Assembly: GCA_900315245.1 (NCBI GenBank)
Contig: OMYJ01000002.1
Location: 121,864-185,863, forward strand
Direction: 5' to 3'
DNA length: 64,000 bases
From: an uncultured Bacteroidales bacterium
GTDB lineage: Bacteria > Bacteroidota > Bacteroidia > Bacteroidales > WCHB1-69
In this document: positions 37,519-44,604 of the stretch, piece by piece
Numbering within the stretch: position 1 is the first letter of the stretch
Layout of the letters: every line of letters begins with the position of its first letter
Notes under the pieces: model-generated
Databases searched by the model: none
What the model was told of the DNA's origin: nothing
Seen by the model: only the letters and a program-made list of their open reading frames with translations
Made by a program: the position numbers and the translations under genes

Positions 37519-39135
37519 ATGAAGAAACAATTTTTAATCCTTGCATGCGCAATAACCTGCTTATTAGCAGCTTGTTCCACTGCAAATTTCGCCTATTACG
37601 ATGACATCTACTCATCATCGGGTGAAAAAAGTGCCCAAACCATGAAGTCTGCCGCCACGCAAACAGCGAACAACAACGCCACCGTGGAGGCGGATTCCAT
37701 CATTTACGAGACCGATGAAAACGGAAATCTGTTGCGTACGTTGACCTATTATCCGGGTAGTACAGAGCCGGTAATCACCACCTATATGGAAGTTGCGGAT
37801 GAACAAGAATCCGCTGCTCCCACATACGCTTCCGGTGGCGGCAGCAGCTACTCGTACGATCCTGACGATTATTACGACTATTACTACAGTTCCCGCATCC
37901 GCCGCTTCCACAACAATTACTACACCGGCTGGAGTTACTACGATCCCTATTTCACCAACATGTATTGGTACGATTACTATCCATCTAATTGGGGATTAAG
38001 TATTTACATGGGATACAACTGGTGGTGGCCGAGCTATTATTATCGTCCATACTACTATTCTCCTTATTGGTATGATTATGGTTTCCATTACGGTTGGGGT
38101 TGGCATTACCCGTATCACCACCACTTGGCTTACATAGATCCATGGTATCATCATCATGGCTGTGATCCAATTGACTACTATCACAACCACCATGACCAGA
38201 ATCACAGCTATTACTATGGTCACCGCAACAACATAGGACCGTCAGTGGGCAACGGAGACAATCGTGGCGAGCTTCCCGAAAACGGGCATCATGGCGGTAT
38301 GGCTGGTGGCGGTTATGGCAACGGCGAGACCAACAACCATTATTCCGTGACCTCAACGCCGACTTCCTTCAACCAACGTTATGACGGACTTGCCAGCGGG
38401 ACCACAGGAGCGGGTAGTTCTTTCAACAATGGCGGCACCACTTCTTCCGCATCAACCACCCCAATTGTCGCAGGCGCCCGCACGGAAACGAAACCTGTCA
38501 ACAGACCTACGGACATCAATGTTCAACCGACAAACACTGGGGTTTCCGTTCCCACGACTAATGCAACAACTGCAAGAGCAGAGTCTTCCACCTCAAATTT
38601 CACGGTAACGAAACCCGCTTCCTCGTCGAACACCCCCAGCACGAACGTTTCCTCTTCAAGAACGGAAACAACGGCCACGAGCAAGCCGAGCGGCACGGTA
38701 ACACGTACGGTGGTGACTCCTTCCAGAGTGGTCACTCGTCCAGCCACCACGACCAGACCCACCACGACAACCAGACCTGCTTCAACAAATCCAACCTACT
38801 CAAATCCAAGAAATTACAATACCCCGTCTGGTTCCACGAACAATAATCCCTCGCATAGTACTCCTTCCTACAACAGACCCTCATCACCCAGTTCTTCAAG
38901 CACTCCATCCAACTACAACAGACCTTCAAGCAACAGCCGTCCCAGCTACTCTGCTCCGTCGAGTAACAGCCGCCCTTCCTACAGTGCGCCGTCAAGCAGC
39001 AGCAGACCCTCTTACAGCGCGCCGTCGAGCAGCAGTCGTTCCTCATACAGCAGTCCGTCGAGCAGCAGCAGATCCTCCAGCAGTTCATCCAGCTCATCAC
39101 ATAGCAGTAGCGGACATTCCGGTGGAAGAAGATAA
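37519..39135 (+). CDS. Tyrosine/histidine-rich lipoprotein with Ser/Pro-rich tail
   Basis: A 538-residue protein. A lipoprotein signal precedes the lipobox 'LLAACS', so the mature protein begins at Cys 19. Residues about 95-240 are extraordinarily rich in Tyr, Trp and His ('YYYRPYYYSPYWYDYG', 'WHYPYHHHLAYIDPWYHHHG'). The remainder is low complexity, Thr/Ser/Pro/Asn, ending in repeats of 'SSRPSYSAPSS' and a 'HSSSGHSGGRR' tail. No catalytic domain is seen. Membrane anchoring is secure; function is not. It could be a cell-wall spacer or metal-binding surface protein. Neighbours are proS (divergent) and a FadL-like gene 50 bases downstream. Confidence 0.7.
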   Translation: MKKQFLILACAITCLLAACSTANFAYYDDIYSSSGEKSAQTMKSAATQTANNNATVEADSIIYETDENGNLLRTLTYYPGSTEPVITTYMEVADEQESAAPTYASGGGSSYSYDPDDYYDYYYSSRIRRFHNNYYTGWSYYDPYFTNMYWYDYYPSNWGLSIYMGYNWWWPSYYYRPYYYSPYWYDYGFHYGWGWHYPYHHHLAYIDPWYHHHGCDPIDYYHNHHDQNHSYYYGHRNNIGPSVGNGDNRGELPENGHHGGMAGGGYGNGETNNHYSVTSTPTSFNQRYDGLASGTTGAGSSFNNGGTTSSASTTPIVAGARTETKPVNRPTDINVQPTNTGVSVPTTNATTARAESSTSNFTVTKPASSSNTPSTNVSSSRTETTATSKPSGTVTRTVVTPSRVVTRPATTTRPTTTTRPASTNPTYSNPRNYNTPSGSTNNNPSHSTPSYNRPSSPSSSSTPSNYNRPSSNSRPSYSAPSSNSRPSYSAPSSSSRPSYSAPSSSSRSSYSSPSSSSRSSSSSSSSSHSSSGHSGGRR

Positions 39136-39137
39136 TT

Positions 39138-39177
39138 TTAATTCATAATTCATAATGCATAATGCATAATTTAAAAC
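39138..39177. repeat. Word array (AATTCATAATGCAT type)
   Basis: 'AATTCATAATTCATAATGCA' and a further 'TAATGCATAATTT' between the lipoprotein and FadL-like genes. Confidence 0.7.
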
Positions 39178-39185
39178 AATCAGGA

Positions 39186-40628
39186 ATGAAAAGAATAGCA
39201 ACATTGATTATCGTTATAATGAGTGCATTTGGAATGGCCAATGCACAAGGGGATTATGAAGCCTTCACCTTTTCGCAGGCCGACTATTTGGGCACGGCGC
39301 GTTTCATGGGTGCCGGCGGCGCATTTGGCGCCACGGGCGGAGATTTCTCCGCGCTCAGCACCAACCCCGCTTCCATCGGTCTGTACAAACGCTATGAAGT
39401 CTCCTTCACACCGATGTCGCTCAATTTCGGTTATACCGACACCTATTATCACGGTGACAAAAGCTCTGCCCAGAAGTTCAGATACACCCTGCCTCAGGCG
39501 GGCATTGTGATGACGCACAACATTCACCGCGACAACGAATGGAAATCCTGGCAGTTCGGTTTCGGGTACAACCGCATCATGGACTACAACAACACCTTCC
39601 GCGCCAACGCACAAGTGAATAGCACACTGATGGATATGGTATTAAACCACGTTAACGGGACCTCCTTCAGCAACTTGACAGGTGACGGATACTTGTTTTG
39701 GAATAGCTGGCTGATTGACACCATTTCAGGCACAAACGATCAATATTTCAGCCGTTTCAGCAATCAAAACCTCGATCAACGAGCTGTAGTGACCCGTCGC
39801 GGTGCCATTGACGAAATGGTGTTCAGCTTCGGCGGCAATTACGGCGACAAGTTGTACATCGGTGCCACGCTCGGTTTCCCGTTCCTCGACTTCAAGGAGA
39901 CAACCACCTACTCCGAAGCTCCCGCAGAGGGCGGCGATTTGTATGGCATCAACAATTACACACTCGTTTCTGAACAACGGAACTCGGGAACAGGCGTGAA
40001 TCTCAAGGTAGGTATCCTCTATCAACCTGCTGATTTCGTGCGCATTGGCGCTGCTTTCCACACTCCCACCTACTATTGGAAAGTCAAGGACAACTTTTAT
40101 AGATCCATGATGACCAACTATTCTAACGGTAACAACAATGAAGATTCCTACAGCAACTATAACAGTTTCACTCTCACCACTCCTCTGAAGTTCAATGTAG
40201 ATGCAGCTTTTCTCATTGCCAAGCGAGCGTTCATTTCCGCCGAATACGAATTTCAGGATTACGGAATGGCCACCTTGTATGAGGACAATTATGACTATGT
40301 CATGGAAAATGATGCCATCCGTGAGAAATTCGGCATCTCGCATAGTATCAGAGTGGGCGGCGAAGTCAACATCACGCAAGGGTTTGCCCTGCGCGCTGGC
40401 TACCGTCTGAAGACCTCCCCGTACAAGATGACAAATTCCCCGTATAACAACACCACCCACTTTATCTCCGCAGGTGTTGGTTTCAGAGGAAAAGTGATGT
40501 TTGGCGACCTGGCTTACGTTCTGCGCATGAACAAAGACTCCTACTGGCTGTATGATGCTTACGGCGCTCCTTGCAACTACGCTTCCAAAATCCACAGTGT
40601 CGTGGCCACTATTGGGTGTAAGTTTTAG
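39186..40628 (+). CDS. FadL/OmpP1-like outer-membrane protein
   Basis: A 480-residue protein starting at 'MKRIATLIIVIMSAFGMANAQ', a clean signal peptide; an earlier ATG at 39162 lies inside the word array. The mature N-terminus 'YLGTARFMGAGGAFGATGGDFSALSTNPASIGLYKR' is the typical hatch region of the OmpP1/FadL/TodX family in Bacteroidota, followed by many amphipathic strands to the aromatic C-terminus 'VVATIGCKF'. Probably a channel for a hydrophobic compound; substrate unknown. Possibly co-transcribed with the lipoprotein before it and the small secreted protein after it. Confidence 0.8.
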   Translation: MKRIATLIIVIMSAFGMANAQGDYEAFTFSQADYLGTARFMGAGGAFGATGGDFSALSTNPASIGLYKRYEVSFTPMSLNFGYTDTYYHGDKSSAQKFRYTLPQAGIVMTHNIHRDNEWKSWQFGFGYNRIMDYNNTFRANAQVNSTLMDMVLNHVNGTSFSNLTGDGYLFWNSWLIDTISGTNDQYFSRFSNQNLDQRAVVTRRGAIDEMVFSFGGNYGDKLYIGATLGFPFLDFKETTTYSEAPAEGGDLYGINNYTLVSEQRNSGTGVNLKVGILYQPADFVRIGAAFHTPTYYWKVKDNFYRSMMTNYSNGNNNEDSYSNYNSFTLTTPLKFNVDAAFLIAKRAFISAEYEFQDYGMATLYEDNYDYVMENDAIREKFGISHSIRVGGEVNITQGFALRAGYRLKTSPYKMTNSPYNNTTHFISAGVGFRGKVMFGDLAYVLRMNKDSYWLYDAYGAPCNYASKIHSVVATIGCKF

Positions 40629-40684
40629 ACGTGAAACGTGAAACGTGAGATTTGAGACTTAAGACTTGAAACCTGAAACTTGAA
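40629..40684. repeat. Word array (ACGTGAAACGTGAAA / ACTTGAAACCTGAAA)
   Basis: Seven near-copies of a 7-9-base word. The last copy, 'ACTTGAAA', supplies the TTG start codon of the next gene. Confidence 0.75.
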
Positions 40685-41468
40685 AAAAATCATCCTCCTC
40701 TTCATAACTATCACAGTCGCCCTGGGTTGCGCCAATGCCCAGGAGCGACTTTTTTCTGACACGCCATGCGAATACATCACCACTGACATTCAGGGGAACG
40801 TTTTTCTCATTCATGGCTTCAATCTGGACATGATCTCCACCGACGGCACACGACAACTGAACTACAGCGATGCCGCTTTCGGCAGCATTTCACATGTGGA
40901 TGCTGGCATCGCTTCCAAGATTCTCGTCTTTTATCGGGAAAACGGAACTATTGTCTTGTTGAACAGTGAGTTATCTCCTATCGGAAGTTCACTGAACTTA
41001 CTTGACAAATCGTTGACAACCGTTTCGCTGGCAGCCATGGGCAACCCTAACAAAATCGTGTTATACGACGAGGCCAACCAGAATCTCACACTCACCGACC
41101 TCAACCTGAACATCCTCAGCCAATCTCGCATCACCTTCCCCGGGGAGTTCCACCCGACAGACATGCAGGTAATTCCAGAACACCGAATTGCCCTGCTCGA
41201 CACACTTCATGGCATCTGCCTTTTCGACTTCTTCGGCACCTTTGAAAAAGAGATCCCGATTCCAGACGTGAAGGCCATGCAACTGATGAAAGACCAAGTC
41301 ATTTACCTGAGAGCAAACAAGTTATACCAATACAGCCTGCCGACAGCATCCTCACCAATGTCTATCGAAACCATAGACATCCAATTACCTGAAATCAAGC
41401 AATTTCATTTCTTTCAAAACACATTATACTACATTGATGCCGACAATATAGCTCACAGAATGAGGTAA
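40680..41468 (+). CDS. Secreted protein of unknown function, beta-propeller-like
   Basis: A 262-residue protein with a good signal peptide (KKIILLFITITVALGCANAQ). The only start that keeps the signal is TTG at 40680, created by the preceding word array. The mature part shows repeated short strand pairs ('QGNVFLIHG', 'ASKILVFYRENG', 'PNKIVLYDEA', 'EHRIALLDTLHGI', 'DQVIYLRANKLYQYSL'), the rhythm of a six-bladed beta-propeller. No catalytic motif. It follows the FadL-like gene by 51 bases, so a shared envelope role is possible. I do not recognise the family. Confidence 0.65.
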   Translation: MKKIILLFITITVALGCANAQERLFSDTPCEYITTDIQGNVFLIHGFNLDMISTDGTRQLNYSDAAFGSISHVDAGIASKILVFYRENGTIVLLNSELSPIGSSLNLLDKSLTTVSLAAMGNPNKIVLYDEANQNLTLTDLNLNILSQSRITFPGEFHPTDMQVIPEHRIALLDTLHGICLFDFFGTFEKEIPIPDVKAMQLMKDQVIYLRANKLYQYSLPTASSPMSIETIDIQLPEIKQFHFFQNTLYYIDADNIAHRMR

Positions 41469-41487
41469 TTACATATAGGAATATGCA

Positions 41488-41533
41488 ATAAAAAAGTAGG
41501 GACGCGCCGATGGCACGTCCCTACTTCATTTTT
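41488..41533. terminator. Bidirectional hairpin terminator between convergent genes
   Basis: Stem AGTAGGGACG/CGTCCCTACT with A-run before and T-run after. The same sequence type recurs at 61031-61062, so this is a dispersed palindromic element serving as a terminator. Confidence 0.8.
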
Positions 41534-41552
41534 CAAACGACTGTCCTACATC

Positions 41553-42758
41553 TTACTCGTGTTTATACACAGGCAGCGGCTGGTCAATTTGCTCGTTCCA
41601 AGGCAGGCCGTAACCACCGATTTCGTTCATGAAGGGATCCGGGTCGAACTGTTCAACGTTGAAGACACCCTTACCCTGCCATTTTCCGGTGAGAATCATC
41701 TTCGCGCAGAGCATGGCGGGCACACCCGTGGTATAGGAAACGGCCTGTGCGCCCACTTCCTTGAAGCATTCGGCGTGATCGCAGTTGTTCCACACATAGT
41801 AGGTGCGTTCCTTGCCATCTTTGACACCCTTGATCTGGCAACCAATGGAGGTTTGGCCATGGTAACCTTCGCCAAGAGAAGAAGGTTCGGGCAGGACAGC
41901 CTTCAAGAACTGCAACGGTACAATATCCATTCCTTTGTAGTTGATCGGCTTAATGCTGGTCATGCCAATTTCCTGCAGCACGTTCAGCACGGTGAGGTAT
42001 TTCTGTCCGAAAGTCATCCAGAAACGGGCACGTTTGATAGTCGGATAGCTCTTCACGAGAGATTCAAGTTCCTCATGATAAAGCAGATACGATTCGCGGT
42101 CACCAATATTCGGGTACTCCACGGGACGATGTATCGACATCGGGTCAATTTCCACCCATTGGCCGTTCTCCCAGTATTTTCCGCGTTGGGTTATCTCACG
42201 GATATTGATTTCGGGGTTGAAGTTGGTGGCGAAAGCCTTGCCGTGGTCACCGGCATTGCAATCAACGATGTCAAGATAGTGCATCTCGTCAAAGTAGTGC
42301 TTGGCAGCGTAAGCGGTGTATATGCTGGTCACGCCGGGATCGAAACCGCAGCCGAGGAGAGCCATAATGCCAGCCTCTTTGAAACGGTCATGGTAGGCCC
42401 ACTGCCAGCTATATTCAAACTTCGCTTTGTCGCGGGGCTCGTAGTTGGCGGTGTCCATATAGTTGGTCTTGGTGGCCAAACAGGCATCCATAAGCGGCAG
42501 ATCCTGATACGGAAGCGCCACATTGATCAGCAAATCAGGCTTATAGCTTTCGAGCAGACGGATGGTCTCCTCCACGTTGTCGGCATCAACCTGTGCGGTT
42601 TTGATACGGTTGCCGCCGATGTGCGCAGCGATAGCGTCACATTTCGCCTTGGTGCGCGAGGCCAGCATGATTTCGGTGAAAACTTCCGGTACGGAAGCGC
42701 ATTTGTGAGCCACGACGGATCCGACACCGCCCGCTCCGATGATTAATACTCTTGCCAT
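41553..42758 (-). CDS. Carboxynorspermidine/carboxyspermidine dehydrogenase
   Basis: A 401-residue saccharopine-dehydrogenase-family protein. The NADP-binding loop 'RVLIIGAGGVGSVVAHKCA' is at residues 3-21. 'LINVALPYQDLPLMDACLATKTNYMDTANYEP' and 'LLGCGFDPGVTSIYTAY' follow, and the length is that of carboxynorspermidine synthase rather than of bifunctional lysine enzymes. In Bacteroides-type spermidine synthesis this enzyme joins putrescine and aspartate semialdehyde. The partner decarboxylase is not in the window. Alone in its transcript, with a -7 element at 42805. Confidence 0.85.
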   Translation of the reverse strand: MARVLIIGAGGVGSVVAHKCASVPEVFTEIMLASRTKAKCDAIAAHIGGNRIKTAQVDADNVEETIRLLESYKPDLLINVALPYQDLPLMDACLATKTNYMDTANYEPRDKAKFEYSWQWAYHDRFKEAGIMALLGCGFDPGVTSIYTAYAAKHYFDEMHYLDIVDCNAGDHGKAFATNFNPEINIREITQRGKYWENGQWVEIDPMSIHRPVEYPNIGDRESYLLYHEELESLVKSYPTIKRARFWMTFGQKYLTVLNVLQEIGMTSIKPINYKGMDIVPLQFLKAVLPEPSSLGEGYHGQTSIGCQIKGVKDGKERTYYVWNNCDHAECFKEVGAQAVSYTTGVPAMLCAKMILTGKWQGKGVFNVEQFDPDPFMNEIGGYGLPWNEQIDQPLPVYKHE

Positions 42759-42804
42759 TTCTCTATAGTATTTAAGTGATATTTACAGATTCTGTTTGAA
42801 TCGG

Positions 42805-42812
42805 CAAAGGTA
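42805..42812 (-). promoter_or_regulatory. -7 element for carboxynorspermidine dehydrogenase
   Basis: TACCTTTG on the minus strand, leader about 40 bases. Confidence 0.5.
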
Positions 42813-42857
42813 AATAAATTACGAATATGTACCTTCAATCCTAATTCTAAAAAATCG

Positions 42858-42865
42858 TATTTTTG
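42858..42865 (+). promoter_or_regulatory. -7 element for the GldB-like gene
   Basis: TATTTTTG, leader about 17 bases to the ATG at 42889. Confidence 0.5.
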
Positions 42866-42888
42866 CTTTTTCAAAAAAAAGAGAAAAT

Positions 42889-43929
42889 ATGAGAAAGAAA
42901 ACACTTTCTGTCATCTGTATCTTGCTGATAGCCTGCATTGCTCTGACAGGATGCAAGAAAAAGAGCACTTCCGTGGAAGTCGCCAAACCCAAATTGACAG
43001 AAGAGCAGGTGAAAACTGCCAAAAACATCGACATCAACATTTTACGATACGAGCAGGACTTGTTCAACATGGACACCAAAGACATGGCCTCCGGCTTTAA
43101 GGCGTTGTACGGCAAGTATCCGGAAAACATCATCGCCAACGGTGCGTGGAACAACACCGCAATGCTGCAGTCCGTCAAAGGATTCATCAGCGACCCAGTC
43201 ATCAAAGAGATTTACAAGGACACAGAGGCGAAATATGCGAACCTATCGGATTTCAAAAACCAAATCATCCCCGCGCTGACTCTTTATCTCACCCATTTCC
43301 CGAATGAAAAGGTTCCCGACTTCTGTACCCTCGTTTCCGGCATCGATTTCCAAATGCCCTCCGTTTTCGGTTACGAGAACACCATTTTCATCTGCCTTGA
43401 CATGTATATGGGCAAGGATTACAAACAATATGCGCAAGCTGGCATGCCAAAATATATCGCCGCAAGATGTGACAAAAAATACATGGCAACAGATTGTTTC
43501 TCAAAAGCATTGGTTTATAAACATCTTCCGGACAAAACGCTGGTCACCCTCCTGGATAATATGGTATTTGCGGGAAAAAAGATGTTGTTCACCCAAACCA
43601 TGTTCCCGAATGTGGAGCCGCAGGATATTCTCGAATATACGAAAGAGCAGTACAACTGGGCTATATCCCACGAATCTTCAATCTGGCATTATCTGATTGA
43701 AAAGAATCTGGTTTACGACAAAAGTGATGATGTCGCCCGACGTATGGTGGATGAGGCTCCGTTTACCCGCGACTTCGGAAACAATTCGCCCGGACGCTTG
43801 GGGGTTTTCATCGGCTTCCAAATCATACAAAGTTATATGAAGACCCATCCCGGAACCACTCTCAAAGACATAATGAACATGACAGATAGCCAGAAAATAC
43901 TGAAAGAATCAGGTTATAAACCCAAATAA
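42889..43929 (+). CDS. gldB: GldB-like lipoprotein
   Basis: A 346-residue protein with lipoprotein signal and lipobox 'LTGC' (Cys 22). Family features are 'NILRYEQDLFNMD' near 55-67, 'FPNEKVPDFCTLVSGIDFQ', 'FICLDMYMGKDY', a 'Y(V/L)A..CDKKYMA..CFSKALVYK' segment, and 'FTRDFGNNSPGRLGVFIGFQIIQSYM' at the end. GldB is a membrane lipoprotein needed for gliding in Flavobacterium; non-gliding Bacteroidales also carry it, with unknown role. gldC, its usual partner, is absent here. Symbol given for family resemblance only. Confidence 0.75.
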   Translation: MRKKTLSVICILLIACIALTGCKKKSTSVEVAKPKLTEEQVKTAKNIDINILRYEQDLFNMDTKDMASGFKALYGKYPENIIANGAWNNTAMLQSVKGFISDPVIKEIYKDTEAKYANLSDFKNQIIPALTLYLTHFPNEKVPDFCTLVSGIDFQMPSVFGYENTIFICLDMYMGKDYKQYAQAGMPKYIAARCDKKYMATDCFSKALVYKHLPDKTLVTLLDNMVFAGKKMLFTQTMFPNVEPQDILEYTKEQYNWAISHESSIWHYLIEKNLVYDKSDDVARRMVDEAPFTRDFGNNSPGRLGVFIGFQIIQSYMKTHPGTTLKDIMNMTDSQKILKESGYKPK

Positions 43930-44019
43930 AACATTGATCCTGTGAATGTTAAATATTTATTAACATTTTACATTTGATAAATATTTATTTTACTGCGTTG
44001 AAATATCTCAAAACGGTTG

Positions 44020-44027
44020 TATTTTTG
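44020..44027 (+). promoter_or_regulatory. Promoter of ssb
   Basis: TATTTTTG with a GTTG at 43997-44000, 19 bases apart: the best -33/-7 pair seen in the window. Leader about 18 bases. Confidence 0.6.
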
Positions 44028-44051
44028 CCGTGAACTTAAAAACTTAATATT

Positions 44052-44510
44052 ATGTCAGGTATTAACAAAGTAATCTTAGTGGGTCATTTAGGAAAAGACC
44101 CGGAAATCAGGACATTTGAGAACGGCAGCAAGAAGGCGAGTTTCTCGTTAGCGACGACCGAGTACCGCAAGGACAAGGACGGCAACCGCATTGAGATGAC
44201 CGAGTGGCACAACATTATCATGTGGCGCAACTTGGCTGAATTGGCGGAGAAGTACCTGTCCAAGGGACGGCAAATTTACGTGGAGGGGCGTTTGCGCACC
44301 CGAAACTGGGATGATGCCAACGGTGTGAAGCACTACATCACGGAAGTGGAGGCCAACACCTTTACCTTCCTGTCGCCCAAGGAGAACAGCGGTCCGACAG
44401 TGACGCAGGTGCCCAACCAGACAATTGTGACACCGCCGCCACAACCGCAGCCAGCTCCGCCGGAGCCGAAGGTTCCAGAAGAGAATTTCTCTGACGACTT
44501 ACCTTTTTAG
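44052..44510 (+). CDS. ssb: Single-stranded DNA-binding protein
   Basis: A 152-residue SSB. The OB-fold covers about 1-112 ('NKVILVGHLGKDPEIRTFENGSKKASFSLATTE', 'TEWHNIIMWRNLAELAEKYLSKGRQIYVEG'). A proline/glutamine-rich linker and the acidic tip 'EENFSDDLPF' follow; the tip is the docking site for DNA-repair proteins. It works as a tetramer. Single gene with its own promoter and terminator. Confidence 0.95.
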   Translation: MSGINKVILVGHLGKDPEIRTFENGSKKASFSLATTEYRKDKDGNRIEMTEWHNIIMWRNLAELAEKYLSKGRQIYVEGRLRTRNWDDANGVKHYITEVEANTFTFLSPKENSGPTVTQVPNQTIVTPPPQPQPAPPEPKVPEENFSDDLPF

Positions 44511-44544
44511 GGTTCTTTCTTTTTGTTTCCATGGTTTTCAACAC

Positions 44545-44580
44545 AAACGGCGGCCAAATGACCGCCGTTTGTTATTATTT
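44545..44580 (+). terminator. Intrinsic terminator of ssb
   Basis: Stem AAACGGCGG/CCGCCGTTT followed by a T-rich stretch, between the convergent genes ssb and alaS. Confidence 0.75.
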
Positions 44581-44604
44581 GTAGAAACGCACCATGGCAC
44601 ACAC

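Noticed and set aside
41559..42746. 395-codon frame on the plus strand
   Set aside because: Antisense to the carboxynorspermidine dehydrogenase gene; no independent protein features.
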